Shown: positions 38,844 to 48,613, counted from the first letter of the stretch. The stretch is 64,000 bases of DNA from CAVORD01 sp963698535 (GCA_963698535.1 CAVORD010000006.1:33415-97414), one strand, 5' to 3'. The notes: generated from the sequence alone by a model not told the origin. Translations and numbers: made by a program.

Positions 38844-39420
38844 CTCCTCGTGATCCTGTGGGAGGGTTTGACCGGAAGAAAAGCCTGTTTGCAATGTCTG
38901 GACAGGATTACTCGTCGCTCTTCACCCGCCATAGCCTTTGGCAGAGGCGGGATGCTCCTCGTGATCCTGTGGGAGGGTTTGACCGGAAGAAAAGCCTGTT
39001 TGCAATGCCTGGACAGGATTACTCGTCGCTCTTCACCCGCCATAGCCTTTGGCAGAGGCGGGATGCTCCTCGTGATCCGGTGGGAAAGTTTGACCGGAAG
39101 AAAAGCCTGTTTGCAATGCCTGGACAGGATTACTCGTCGCTCTTCACCCGCCATAGCCTTTGGCAGAGGCGGGATGCTCCTCGTGATCCTGAGGTTGGGT
39201 TCAATCGGAAGAAAAGCTTGTTTCCAATACCCGGACAGGATTACTCGTCGCTCTTCACCCGCCATAGCCTTTGGCAGAGGCGGGATGCTCCTCGTGATCC
39301 TGTAGGAGGGTTCAATCGGAAGAAAAGCTTGTTTCCAATACCCGGACAGGATTACTCGTCGCTCTTCACCCGCCATAGCCTTTGGCAGAGGCGGGATGCT
39401 CCTCGTGATCCTGTAGGAGG
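38844..39420. repeat. Five-copy tandem repeat with exact 111-bp period
   Basis: Copies begin at CTCCTCGTGATCC, positions 38844, 38955, 39066, 39177 and 39288, with a sixth start at 39399: the period is exactly 111 each time. Copies 1-3 share TTGACCGGAAGAAAAGCCTG and copies 4-5 share TTCAATCGGAAGAAAAGCTTG, so two sub-types expanded separately. Every copy contains a CCCGCC...GGCGGG hairpin around CATAGCCTTTGGCAGA. Because 111 is a multiple of three, frames stay open on both strands (up to about 215 codons), but I regard these as accidental. Confidence 0.93.
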
Positions 39421-39426
39421 TTGATT

Positions 39427-39549
39427 CAAAGAGAAAAAGGTCACAGCCTTCGGCTGCTGGCCCTTTGTTTTTTTCACCCGCTTTCAGGTGCAAGCACCTG
39501 ACGCTGTAAAAACAAAAGGCCAGAATAAATTCTGACCTTTTTCTCTTTG
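39427..39549. terminator. Pair of hairpins in a 17-bp inverted repeat, ending at tRNA-Pro
   Basis: CAAAGAGAAAAAGGTCA (39427-39443) is the exact complement of the sequence at 39533-39549, which touches the tRNA 3' end. On the minus strand AGGTCAGAAT/ATTCTGGCCT followed by TTTGTTTTT forms the tRNA terminator. On the plus strand GGTCACAGCC/GGCTGCTGGCC followed by CTTTGTTTTTTT forms a second terminator facing the repeat array. Confidence 0.75.
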
Positions 39550-39624
<75 letters not shown>

Positions 39625-39651
39625 CAATTATATCTGCGGTTAATCGAGGTG

Positions 39652-39682
39652 CAAAAATAGGAAAGCTATTTCAAAAATCAAT
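39652..39682 (-). promoter_or_regulatory. Promoter for tRNA-Pro
   Basis: On the minus strand ATTG (39682-39679), 19 bases, then TATTTTTG (39659-39652), then CACCTCG. It matches the Bacteroidota pattern with one mismatch at -33 and resembles the tRNA-Ser promoter (TATTTTTG then CCTCG). The tRNA begins 27 bases after the box. Confidence 0.65.
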
Positions 39683-39838
39683 AGATAATAGAAAAATAAA
39701 AAATAATAATTCAATATAGGAAATGATCCCTTTATAAAGCATCTGGATTAGCATATTAAAGGCAATGTTAACATATTAACAATGAGGCACTTCGTTTTGT
39801 TTGGGATGAAAGTTGTATGGAGTTACCTCAAATAGATA

Positions 39839-40501
39839 TTAGCTGCGTATTTTCTTAATAATTGCAATTGTCTCTGCAACTTTTATTGTAAGTGGTGACA
39901 TATTATTTCCTGAAAGCATATCTGAAGTAATAAGCTTCGAACCTATACCAACGCATTTAACACCTGCTTTGAACCACGAAGACAAATTCTCCTCATTCGG
40001 AATAACACCTCCGGTAGGCATGATACTGGTCCATGGCATTGGTCCAAGAACGGCTTTCACAAAATCTGGTCCACCCACCTGTTCGCCAGGAAAGATTTTA
40101 ACGATCTCAGCACCAAGTTCATGGGCTATGCTTATTTCGGTTACGGTCCCACAACCGGGAATCCATAAAACTTTCCTCTTGTTGCAAACCCTTGCCGTTC
40201 CCTTGTCAATTAACGGGGCGACAATAAATCCGGCTCCCAGTGAAAGATAAAGAGCTGCAGTCCCTTCATCAATAACGGAACCTACCCCCAAAACCATTTC
40301 CGGACATTCCACCTTTGCCCATTTGTTTAGTTCCGAGAATAATTCAGCCGCAAAATCACCTCTGTTGGTGAATTCGAATACCCTGGAACCACCATTATAA
40401 CAAGCCTTTATAACCGCTTTGCAAACCTCCGGGCGGGGATCATAAAAGACCGGAACAAGACCGTTCTCCTCCATTTTGAGCGCAACTTCTAATCTATTCA
40501 T
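39839..40501 (-). CDS. eda: 2-dehydro-3-deoxy-phosphogluconate (KDPG) aldolase
   Basis: A 220-residue class I aldolase that splits KDPG into pyruvate and glyceraldehyde-3-phosphate in the cytoplasm. The Schiff-base lysine is Lys135 in GAEIVKIFPG. Glu43 and Arg47 in VFEFTNRG fill the usual active-site positions, and IPGCGTVTEI and IMPTGGVIPNEENL match the barrel loops. It is the last gene of the alginate locus, starting about 30 bp after the KDG kinase gene. It completes the route from alginate to central metabolism. Confidence 0.92.
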   Translation of the reverse strand: MNRLEVALKMEENGLVPVFYDPRPEVCKAVIKACYNGGSRVFEFTNRGDFAAELFSELNKWAKVECPEMVLGVGSVIDEGTAALYLSLGAGFIVAPLIDKGTARVCNKRKVLWIPGCGTVTEISIAHELGAEIVKIFPGEQVGGPDFVKAVLGPMPWTSIMPTGGVIPNEENLSSWFKAGVKCVGIGSKLITSDMLSGNNMSPLTIKVAETIAIIKKIRS

Positions 40502-40534
40502 TGGAATAATATATGAATTTATCTGTAATTGTGT

Positions 40535-41569
40535 TCATCTTGAGACTCTGCCAGAGCCATCACCGGTCATAAGTTTTTCGACCTCATCCACACTTATCTG
40601 GTTAAAATCGCCGTAAATGGTATGTTTCAGACAGGAGGCGGCGACAGCAAAGTCGAGTGCCTTCTGATCATTGCCCTTGAATGAGAGTAACCCGTAAATA
40701 AGGCCACCCATAAATGAATCTCCACCTCCTACACGGTCAACGATATGGGTTATCTGGTACTCGTGTGAGGTGAAGAGTTTCTTACCGTCCCAGAATACTC
40801 CGGACCAGGTGTTATGACTTGCACTTACAGATCCACGAAGAGTGGTTATTACTTTCTTACATCGAGGGAATCTCTTCATGATTTTCCTAGAAACGTCAAT
40901 ATAAGCTTCAGCGGTTACCTCTCCTTTGGTAATATCGATACCTTCCGGTTTAATCCCCAGGACCTTTTCAGCGTCCTCTTCGTTACCGAGAATAATGTCT
41001 GTACCTGCTATCAATTCAGGCATTACCTCACCTGCTTTCTTCCCGTATTTCCAGAGATTCTTCCTGTAGTTAAGATCACACGAGACCGTTATTCCCAACC
41101 TGTTAGCAACCTTAATGGCCTCCAGGCAACAATCGGCCGCTCCCTGTGATATTGCGGGGGTTATTCCCGTCCAGTGAAACCATGTTGCACCTGTGAAAAT
41201 CTTGTCCCAATCCAGGGAGTCCTTGTTTATTTGAGAAACTGATGAATCGGCTCGGTCGTATATTACCTTGCTGCCACGTGCAACGGCCCCAGTCTCAAGG
41301 AAGTAGATGCCAATCCTCTCACCACCACGAATGATTTCAGATACACCAACACCAAATTTGCGAAGGTCCATTATACAGGCTTCAGCAATATCGTTCTGTG
41401 GTAACCTGGTAACGAAATCAACAGGTATGCCGAAATTAGCAAGTGATACAGCAACGTTTGCTTCTCCTCCCCCAAAGGAGGCATTGAAACTATTGCTCTG
41501 TGAAAATCTCAAATAATCAGGCGTTGCAAGCCTGAGCATTATTTCTCCGAATGTTACTACTTTCATCAT
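40535..41569 (-). CDS. kdgK: 2-keto-3-deoxygluconate kinase (PfkB family)
   Basis: A PfkB-type sugar kinase of about 344 residues. The first PfkB motif is near the N-terminus (FNASFGGGEANVAVSLANFG) and the second near the C-terminus (VDRVGGGDSFMGGLIYGLL), where the Asp of GGGDSF is the catalytic base. Substrate-side features include RIGIYFLETGAVARGSKVIY, typical of KDG kinases. It makes 2-keto-3-deoxy-6-phosphogluconate from KDG with ATP. I start at ATG 41569; a TTG codon directly upstream is less likely. It sits between the SDR and the aldolase gene, consistent with the pathway order. Confidence 0.9.
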   Translation of the reverse strand: MMKVVTFGEIMLRLATPDYLRFSQSNSFNASFGGGEANVAVSLANFGIPVDFVTRLPQNDIAEACIMDLRKFGVGVSEIIRGGERIGIYFLETGAVARGSKVIYDRADSSVSQINKDSLDWDKIFTGATWFHWTGITPAISQGAADCCLEAIKVANRLGITVSCDLNYRKNLWKYGKKAGEVMPELIAGTDIILGNEEDAEKVLGIKPEGIDITKGEVTAEAYIDVSRKIMKRFPRCKKVITTLRGSVSASHNTWSGVFWDGKKLFTSHEYQITHIVDRVGGGDSFMGGLIYGLLSFKGNDQKALDFAVAASCLKHTIYGDFNQISVDEVEKLMTGDGSGRVSR

Positions 41570-41653
41570 CAAGAATTATATGAGTCAGAAAAGATTCAGG
41601 GGTCCTGGGCCTATTTCTGTATTAAAGTTAAGGTAATTCTCACAAATTCAATT

Positions 41654-42406
41654 CTAGGAAAAATAGAGTCCACCGTTTATATCAATATTTGTACCGGTAA
41701 CAAAGGATGATTCGTCACTGGCCAGGTATGCAACAAGATCAGCAATCTCCTTGGCCTCACCCTCTCTTCTGAGGGGTGTACCTGCAGCAACATTCTTTCT
41801 TATCTCATCCTTGGTGAAAGTGTCATGGAATGTCGTCGCAATCATACCCGGGCAAAGCGCATTGACTCTGATCCCCTTAGGTCCCAGTTCCTTCGCCATA
41901 GCTCTTGTGAAGGTCATCACTGCACCTTTGGCTGTTGCATAGGCTGAGGCACCACCACCGCCACCATCACGACCTGCCTGTGAGGCAAAGTTTATCACAG
42001 ATCCTCCGTTTGACATAAGTGGGGCAGTTGCCTTCATTGTCATGAAAACAGTCTTCAGATTGAGGGTCATTAGAAGATCCCAGAAGTTGGAGTCCATTTC
42101 GGCAAGTGTTTTTCTTGCTACCAGTCCACCAGCAACATTCACCAGGATGTCTACCTTCCCGCCAAATGTTTCAACCGCTTTATTGACAAGACCTTCAACA
42201 TCGGCCTCCTTTGTCATGTCGCCCTGATAGATAACGGCTTTTCCTCCTTTCTCTGTTATGAGCTTTAATGTCACCTGAGCATCTGCTTCATTGTCGAAGT
42301 AGTTAACAACCACATATGCACCTTCTGCTGCAAGTTTAAGAGACACCTGTCTTCCAATATCGCGTGCTCCTCCTGTTACTATCGCGACTTTTCCTTTTAA
42401 TTTCAT
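41654..42406 (-). CDS. SDR oxidoreductase, probable DEH reductase
   Basis: A 250-residue classical short-chain dehydrogenase: cofactor loop TGGARDIG (11-18), NVAGG, the catalytic Ser in VINFASQAGRDG, YATAK catalytic Tyr/Lys, and a C-terminal TGTNIDINGGLYFS. In alginate loci an SDR in this position reduces 4-deoxy-L-erythro-5-hexoseulose uronate (DEH) to 2-keto-3-deoxygluconate with NAD(P)H. By family alone it could also be a 3-ketoacyl-ACP or sugar-acid reductase. The neighbours (KdgF, KDG kinase, lyases) make DEH the likely substrate. It starts 23 bp after the transporter gene. Confidence 0.82.
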   Translation of the reverse strand: MKLKGKVAIVTGGARDIGRQVSLKLAAEGAYVVVNYFDNEADAQVTLKLITEKGGKAVIYQGDMTKEADVEGLVNKAVETFGGKVDILVNVAGGLVARKTLAEMDSNFWDLLMTLNLKTVFMTMKATAPLMSNGGSVINFASQAGRDGGGGGASAYATAKGAVMTFTRAMAKELGPKGIRVNALCPGMIATTFHDTFTKDEIRKNVAAGTPLRREGEAKEIADLVAYLASDESSFVTGTNIDINGGLYFS

Positions 42407-42429
42407 AGTGTAAATTTTAGAGTTATTAT

Positions 42430-43701
42430 TTAATCAATTTCTTCCACCGGGGCTATTCTTTTTGCAAAGAAGTAGATGGCTGCAACGCCACAAGGGACAA
42501 AGGCAGCAATCATTATAAAAATTGGAGTATATGATACTTTTGATATAGCCGGAACCAAAAAGTTCATGATTATTACTGCAAATACCCCAACTGAACCTCC
42601 AATGCCTGCAAGGCTACCTACAGACTTCCCGTAAAACAGGTCACTGGGTATGGTTTGGATGTTGCCAATGGCGAACTGGAATCCGAAGAGCACGAATGCT
42701 ACTATGACCACGAATTTCAGTGGGGTGTTGGCATAGAATATTGTTGCAATCAGGCCAAGAAACATTATTACCCCTCCTATTGTAATTGCTGTTTTCCTAG
42801 CCCTGTTAATTGATGCACCCTTAGAAATCAAACGCCCTGAATAGAAACCGCCTGATATGCTGCCGATTGCAGCACCAACAAATGGAACCCAGGCAAAAAA
42901 CCCTATCTGTTTCACGTCGAAACCATAAACATCGGCCAGATAAAGTGGCATCCAACCAACGAAGAGCCACCAGAGGGGTTCCAGAAAGAGGCGGGAGATA
43001 AGAACAGCCCAGGAAGCCCTGTATGAAAGAATTTTTCTCAATGACAGCCCTTTGGCACCTTCATTGGTGTTCTCTTTTTTATGCTGGCCCGAAAGTATAA
43101 ACTCCCTTTCTTCTTCAGTAATCCATGGATGTTTCTTTGGTCCGGCCTTGTTTATTATGAGCCATGGAATTAGCCAGAGGATACCAAAGGAACCGACGAC
43201 CATAAATGTTACTTTCCAGCCAAAAGCCGCCCAGAGAATGGCAATAAGAGGTGGAGCAATAACTGATCCGATGGAGGCTCCGGCATTAAAGAGACCCTGA
43301 GCCACAGCCCTCTCTTTAATGGGAAACCACTCTGCATTGCTTTTGGCTGCTCCGGGCCAGTTTCCTGCTTCTCCCAATCCAAGAGTAATCCTGAAGAATC
43401 CAAATGAAAGAATTCCTCGGGCTATGGAGTGAAAGAAGGAGGAGAAACCCCATATAGCTATAGCAATTACATATCCGATTCTTGTTCCCACTTTGTCGAA
43501 CACTTTCCCGGAAAGTAGCTGTCCCACGGCATAGGCAACCATAAACAGGTTAAGAATAATCGCATAATCACTTTTGGTCATACCCAGTTCTTCAGAAATA
43601 GATGGCCACATCATGGCCAGGGTACTCCTGTCAATATAGTTAATGATAGTTGCAAGCCCAATTAGGCCTATTATCCACCAACGTAATCCTTTTACTTTCA
43701 T
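42430..43701 (-). CDS. MFS transporter (ACS/hexuronate type)
   Basis: A 423-residue protein with twelve predicted membrane segments. The N-half reads WWIIGLIGLATIINYIDRST, GQLLSGKVFDKVGTRIGYVI and GLGEAGNWPGAAKSNAEWFP, which is the ACS-family pattern of hexuronate transporters. It should import unsaturated mono-uronate or DEH across the inner membrane with protons. ATG 43701 is preferred over a GTG just before it. KdgF ends 6 bp upstream, so the genes are translationally close. Confidence 0.88.
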   Translation of the reverse strand: MKVKGLRWWIIGLIGLATIINYIDRSTLAMMWPSISEELGMTKSDYAIILNLFMVAYAVGQLLSGKVFDKVGTRIGYVIAIAIWGFSSFFHSIARGILSFGFFRITLGLGEAGNWPGAAKSNAEWFPIKERAVAQGLFNAGASIGSVIAPPLIAILWAAFGWKVTFMVVGSFGILWLIPWLIINKAGPKKHPWITEEEREFILSGQHKKENTNEGAKGLSLRKILSYRASWAVLISRLFLEPLWWLFVGWMPLYLADVYGFDVKQIGFFAWVPFVGAAIGSISGGFYSGRLISKGASINRARKTAITIGGVIMFLGLIATIFYANTPLKFVVIVAFVLFGFQFAIGNIQTIPSDLFYGKSVGSLAGIGGSVGVFAVIIMNFLVPAISKVSYTPIFIMIAAFVPCGVAAIYFFAKRIAPVEEID

Positions 43702-43707
43702 CACTTA

Positions 43708-44073
43708 TTATTTATTTCCAAAATAGGCTACTTTACTACCGTCGAGAAAATCCATCCTGACAGGACTAAATACATCGATGAGCATTCCTTCTTCGACACA
43801 AATAGCAGTATGTGGTATTGTGGGAGGAATATAGAACGAGTCACCTCCTTTTAGAACGGTTTTCTCATCGCCGATTGTGACTTCGAATACACCAGATACC
43901 ACATATGTTGTTTGAGAATGGAAGTGATGGTGCAGCGCTCCAACAGCGCCCTTTTCAAACTTAACCTTCACCATCATTATCTGAGTATTATATCCCAGTA
44001 TTTGTCTGGAAACACCGCCTCCCAGCTGTTCCCAAACGATATCATTTGCCTTTAAGAATTTTTTACTTTCCAT
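43708..44073 (-). CDS. kdgF: KdgF-type cupin (unsaturated uronate linearisation)
   Basis: A 121-residue single-domain cupin: VKVKFEKGAVGALHHHFHSQ holds the three metal His residues, then TTYVVSGVFEVTIGDEKTVL and GGDSFYIPPTIPHTAICVEE with the fourth His. KdgF speeds ring opening of the unsaturated monomer from alginate or pectin to the linear keto acid (DEH). It starts one base inside the stop codon of the PL17 gene (TAATG), so the two are translationally coupled. It has no signal peptide and acts in the cytoplasm, right after import. Confidence 0.9.
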   Translation of the reverse strand: MESKKFLKANDIVWEQLGGGVSRQILGYNTQIMMVKVKFEKGAVGALHHHFHSQTTYVVSGVFEVTIGDEKTVLKGGDSFYIPPTIPHTAICVEEGMLIDVFSPVRMDFLDGSKVAYFGNK

Positions 44074-46313
44074 TATTTCTTATTTTTTATAAATATTTCA
44101 ACGGGGCCTTCCCATTCATAAAGTGAGCCACCAATGTTGATTGAGTGCGCCTTATGAATATCGCTATTATTATTCGAAAACAGTAATTGAATAGTACTTC
44201 CTGATAAGGATACAATTTCAACCGCGCTATACTTTTCATCGCTGTATAAGGTTTTCAGTTCCTTTATTCCGCCATAAAGATTCCCGGTAATTTCTGTCTC
44301 CGGATTTCTTGATCCATGAGGTTCAATTACAGAGAAGAAGAGATGGTTATCCCTCCCTTTTACCCTTCTTATTAATGCAGGCTCGTTTCTCAGGTTAAAG
44401 CTGGGGTCTGTAGCACCAATTTTAGCAAAGAGAATTCTTGTCTCATTGTCCGCCTCAAAATGGTAAGTATAAAATCTGTTGTCATTAAGCCAGACAAGTC
44501 GCTGGCTGTTTTTGTTTGATTTGGCTTCTGCTTCCAGCCACAGGTGCTGATATCCATTACTTTCTCCAACTCTTCTTCTTGCGGAATCATAAGGGGTATA
44601 TGGGAAATCGGTGCCCATAATGTGACCCATATAGTAAAGTGGCAGGTCGTATTGGTGGAGTGATGAGGAAGTAACACGAAAAATATCGGCAACAACAGGG
44701 AACTCAAACAGTTCTTCGATAGATATTACAGCTACTGTCCTGTGGAATTCAACACCCTTGTATGCAAACTTCTCTTTCGCACTCATCACCTTAATGGCTG
44801 GTTTGGAAATTGAAAAGAAGAACTTTTCGGCGTCGGTTTTTGAAGCCCTCGAAATGTTTCCGTCGAATTGTGACTTCTCGTCAACAGTTACAGTATTATG
44901 TGCTATTGTCTGGTTGGCCCAGGTATCGTTCTCAGGAAGATAACGGCCACCCTCTTTCTGAAGCACATTAACAAATCTGGCTGCTCCATAATCCTGAACA
45001 ATCTCATTCCCTTTGTCGTAAAACATGATACCAAGACGATCGAAATGGCCGTGAGAAAGTCCATGGGATGGATACTTCATTACAACACATCCGCTTCCTG
45101 CCCCGGGGCCAAACCGGAGAATGCCTAATCCACCCTTGTCACCTGCAGCTCCATCGGATAGCTCGATGGATTTCCAAGCAAATGGCATCTCTTCCATGTT
45201 TTTCAGAGCATTTGCTACTTCATACCCTGCTTGATTTAAAACCACCTTCCCCTGTAACTTAGCTAACCCCAGGAGTGTTGGATCTTTGCCACAGAGGGAA
45301 TAAACAACGTCGACGGCATTAATCATTTCAGGTGAATGAAACGACATCTCCTTCATCGCATCGTTTATTGGGAAAAATCTGCCATCGCTGTTTGTAAGCT
45401 GGAGCGTTGTAAGGACAGCCTTCTCCAGGATTCGATCGCGGTATTGAAATATATCTAATTCGGGCTGATGATTTTCAATAGCCTGTGCAAAAAGCACAAA
45501 GGGAAGAAGCGCATAACGCTGATAATATGGGCCTTCCGTGTAATACCCATCAGGAGAAAAGAGTTCGTTTAGTTGGGTTAGAAATCCTGCATTCTTCTCA
45601 TCCCCAACACCCTGAAATGCTCTATCGATAAGTTCTTGATTGTTTATAGCGTAGCCTGTCATCCCTACAGCGGCTGTCGCCCAGACACCATGGTTGTGAA
45701 TGCGGTTGAACACCTGAGGTGTCTCAACGGATAGGAAATTGGCATATGGGAGGAGCAAATCCCTTTCGATTATTTCTCTTTCCGACCCGGAAAGAAAATT
45801 ATATATACAATCGTACCCCTGGATAGAGTAGACCATCCAAACCGCATCGTTGAGAGATTGCCAGAATAATTTCCCAGTAGCATAGGACCGATTTACAGGA
45901 TGAAGTTCAAGAGTAGGATAGAGCCTGGCATACTCCAGCAGCATATCACGGGCATAGATTGCATACTTTTTGTCTCCAGTTATTTGATAGAGTATCCCTG
46001 CACCATTAAGCGCAATATAATTGTCCTTGTGCCTCTCGTGAGTATATGCTCCTGCCGGATCAACAGGAACAGGAACCTTGATTCCACTACTGATCTCTTC
46101 ATCCAGTTTTTTCTTCAGATCATTTACCATCTGTTCGATGAGAGGAAGCTTATTAAGGGATTTATTAATATTTCTTGCTCCTTGTGATGTGAGTATCAGA
46201 TTCGGATGAGCACTTTTGTTTTTTTTGGTGCCGACCATATCAATGCAGGACATGGTTGCCGATGAAAGCATCAGAATGATAAGCAGAATTGTCTTTAAAA
46301 CCAGAGCCCTCAT
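44073..46313 (-). CDS. PL17-type oligo-alginate lyase lipoprotein
   Basis: A 746-residue lyase with a lipoprotein signal (MLSSATMSC, Cys23). The N-terminal alpha/alpha toroid reads DNYIALNGAGILYQITGDKK, YATGKLFWQSLNDAVWMVYS, FNRIHNHGVWATAAVGMTGY and the active-site-type YYTEGPYYQRYALLPFVLF. The C-terminal Heparinase II/III beta-sandwich has HGLSHGHFDRLGIMFYDKGN, TIAHNTVTVDEKSQF and VTSSSLHQYDLPLYY. PL17 enzymes release unsaturated monomer from alginate oligosaccharides. It probably faces the periplasm or surface. It overlaps kdgF by one base and lies 7 bp after the PL6 gene. Confidence 0.9.
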   Translation of the reverse strand: MRALVLKTILLIILMLSSATMSCIDMVGTKKNKSAHPNLILTSQGARNINKSLNKLPLIEQMVNDLKKKLDEEISSGIKVPVPVDPAGAYTHERHKDNYIALNGAGILYQITGDKKYAIYARDMLLEYARLYPTLELHPVNRSYATGKLFWQSLNDAVWMVYSIQGYDCIYNFLSGSEREIIERDLLLPYANFLSVETPQVFNRIHNHGVWATAAVGMTGYAINNQELIDRAFQGVGDEKNAGFLTQLNELFSPDGYYTEGPYYQRYALLPFVLFAQAIENHQPELDIFQYRDRILEKAVLTTLQLTNSDGRFFPINDAMKEMSFHSPEMINAVDVVYSLCGKDPTLLGLAKLQGKVVLNQAGYEVANALKNMEEMPFAWKSIELSDGAAGDKGGLGILRFGPGAGSGCVVMKYPSHGLSHGHFDRLGIMFYDKGNEIVQDYGAARFVNVLQKEGGRYLPENDTWANQTIAHNTVTVDEKSQFDGNISRASKTDAEKFFFSISKPAIKVMSAKEKFAYKGVEFHRTVAVISIEELFEFPVVADIFRVTSSSLHQYDLPLYYMGHIMGTDFPYTPYDSARRRVGESNGYQHLWLEAEAKSNKNSQRLVWLNDNRFYTYHFEADNETRILFAKIGATDPSFNLRNEPALIRRVKGRDNHLFFSVIEPHGSRNPETEITGNLYGGIKELKTLYSDEKYSAVEIVSLSGSTIQLLFSNNNSDIHKAHSINIGGSLYEWEGPVEIFIKNKK

Positions 46314-46320
46314 TATAAAT

Positions 46321-48564
46321 CTATTTCTTAATAAACATTAAACCGGAGGCCCTGTAATCCTGCGAATTGGAAGTTATGCCATCTGAATTGATAAAGGTAC
46401 AATTATCAATTACTGTGACAGGTTCTCCGTTTGTGAGATGCAACCTTAAGGATCTTGAATCGATAAAGCTGCTTGATGAGATGTTACATATCTGAACACC
46501 ATGCAAATAGAGCGAAGCCACTGTTTTATTCCTACTCCCATTTCCTACATTGTTAAATTCACAATCTGATATGTTAAGGATAGGACCGAAAGTACTTTCG
46601 TCCGTTCCACCACGATACAGATCAAGAATAGATCCTTCGATATTATTGAATGAGGAGTTGTTAAGAACAACACATTCAGCATTGTAGATTCCGAGATCAT
46701 CCGTCTCCTTGTTAAGAGATGCAATATTTCCGGTCACCTTGTCGAATCTGCTGTTACTTATTACAATTGAATCGGCAAAAGTGTTTTTATATATACGTAA
46801 AAAATCAAAGGAGTGGTTAACATCTAGTTTTTCAATGGTGCAGCCCTCTACAATAAGCTTGTAGTTTCTGTTCATAGAGTATTTACTGGTACTGACAATG
46901 CAATTCCCAGCCTGATCAGGTGAAGCAGATCCGCTTATCACCAGGTCAACAAGCTTTAGCGCGCCTTCGTTTTCAATCGTAATCATTTCAGACCTTTCTG
47001 ATGTGATCATGGCCTTTCCCTGATGATTTGCCTTAATAGTCACGGGGACTTTTATTGTGATCTCCTTGTTACTTATAAACTCCCCGTCTTCAAGCAGCAT
47101 AATGGAACCTGGCTTGGCACTTTGGAGAGCATCAGGGATGGTGTTGATCCCGGGTGAAACAGTGATTACTTCACCTGTATCAAAAGTTAGTTCTTCCTCT
47201 TGTTTTGGGTACCATTCCGGTCCACAATTGTTCTTGCTGGCCACTTCGGCATCAGCCTTGAACCCGGCATTTTTTATTCCTGATGAATTAAGTGCCGGCA
47301 ATCCGTTTTGGTCGATCGTTTTGTTAATTTCAACCAGACTTAAATTTCCTCCATCTAAAGGGTTTACTCCGTTATTCAGGTAATTATTGCTGAAAGAGAT
47401 GCCGCTGATGTCGTCGTAAACTGTGAAGATATCCTTCAGCGAGGAGTGATAGAATACGTTGTTCTCAATAAGGCAGTCAGCCGGAGGGAGAGACCTCTCA
47501 CTATCGCTGCCGGCACAAAGTTGAATATTATCACACTCGATAAATGTGTTGCCTGAAAATACTCCTCCCTTAACCTGATGGTATCGGTTCAGCGGTGAAT
47601 TTGGGACACCGTTCATTATTACCAGGGCACCACGGAACCTGGTTCCTTTAAGCCCATAGAAGTAGTTGTTAACTGCTTTGTTTCGTTCATTTATTATCCT
47701 GATACCGCCGGTATGCTCCTTGAAATTGCCCAGGAAGTAATTTCCCTCGGCAATGTTATCATTACCATGACGATATGTAAGGGTTCCCCGGCACTCGTTG
47801 AATGTGTTATACCTGAAAATATTGCCGCAACTTTTTACGGAGATAATTTCATGCTCTCCATCGCAACGGTCAAAATAGTTATACTCAACTCTTGTGCCGG
47901 ATGTGGCCATGGAGTAATGGCTTGTTCCAAGTCTCATTGTTTCACCACCATTGGCTCCGAGATTTTGTCTGTACCCGAAGTAGTTGTGATGAATATAGTG
48001 GTTATTTTCCCTGCACGCTTCATCAATCAGACGAACGGTAAAAGTCACACCATTTGTTCTTTTGCCTGTCAAATAGCAGTATCCCACACTATTATTCTTC
48101 CCATAAAGGGCAATCCATGTTTCGTTGGTCTGCCTCTCATGATTATTGTAATTGTCAATTACACACTCTGTCAGGTTGCAATTATTGCCATATACTCCCT
48201 TTTTTTCCCTGAATGATATGACTTCGTTGGATGGGGTATACCCCTTAATGAATACAAATCCTGAAACATTAAGGTATTCTCCTGATATTCTGAAGTTTGA
48301 TAGTCCAGTAAACAAGACTTTCCCTTTTGTCTGTGCTGTAATGGTAATCGGTTTTTCCAGAGTACCCCTGGCATTCATAAGTAGTTCTGCGTCATTCCAA
48401 TCTCCATCCTTGAGAATTATCTTATCTCCCGGTTTGGCTTTGCTAATTGCAGCGTGAAACTCCTCGGGGTTGCTAACGATATTTCCGTTGAAATTGGCGC
48501 AACCTGAAAGCAGGATTAACAAGAATGCAGTAAGAGTGAAGTTTCTCAGAATATCTCCCTTCAT
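46321..48564 (-). CDS. PL6 alginate lyase lipoprotein, two-domain type
   Basis: I start at ATG 48564, giving a lipoprotein signal (LTAFLLILLSGC, Cys22). The longer open frame, up to 48834, runs into the upstream gene. The N-terminal beta-helix (about 25-420) has the PL6 site: ANGGETMRLG, EIISVKSCGNIFRYNTF (catalytic Lys) and GTLTYRHGNDNIAEGNYF (catalytic Arg). A second right-handed helix of about 300 residues follows (DTGEVITVSPGINTIPDALQ, VSGSASPDQAGNCIVS), as in the long AlyGC-like members. It cleaves polymannuronate/guluronate by beta-elimination. It is 49 bp from the second PL6 gene. Confidence 0.92.
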   Translation of the reverse strand: MKGDILRNFTLTAFLLILLSGCANFNGNIVSNPEEFHAAISKAKPGDKIILKDGDWNDAELLMNARGTLEKPITITAQTKGKVLFTGLSNFRISGEYLNVSGFVFIKGYTPSNEVISFREKKGVYGNNCNLTECVIDNYNNHERQTNETWIALYGKNNSVGYCYLTGKRTNGVTFTVRLIDEACRENNHYIHHNYFGYRQNLGANGGETMRLGTSHYSMATSGTRVEYNYFDRCDGEHEIISVKSCGNIFRYNTFNECRGTLTYRHGNDNIAEGNYFLGNFKEHTGGIRIINERNKAVNNYFYGLKGTRFRGALVIMNGVPNSPLNRYHQVKGGVFSGNTFIECDNIQLCAGSDSERSLPPADCLIENNVFYHSSLKDIFTVYDDISGISFSNNYLNNGVNPLDGGNLSLVEINKTIDQNGLPALNSSGIKNAGFKADAEVASKNNCGPEWYPKQEEELTFDTGEVITVSPGINTIPDALQSAKPGSIMLLEDGEFISNKEITIKVPVTIKANHQGKAMITSERSEMITIENEGALKLVDLVISGSASPDQAGNCIVSTSKYSMNRNYKLIVEGCTIEKLDVNHSFDFLRIYKNTFADSIVISNSRFDKVTGNIASLNKETDDLGIYNAECVVLNNSSFNNIEGSILDLYRGGTDESTFGPILNISDCEFNNVGNGSRNKTVASLYLHGVQICNISSSSFIDSRSLRLHLTNGEPVTVIDNCTFINSDGITSNSQDYRASGLMFIKK

Positions 48565-48613
48565 AAGTGGAGTTGAATATGGACGAGTTTCGAGACATTT
48601 CATAGATATTGTT

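Noticed and set aside
38801..39493. Long open frames on both strands over the 111-bp repeat, up to 217 codons
   Set aside because: They exist because the period is a multiple of three; they repeat on three frames, have no start context and encode low-sense repeats.
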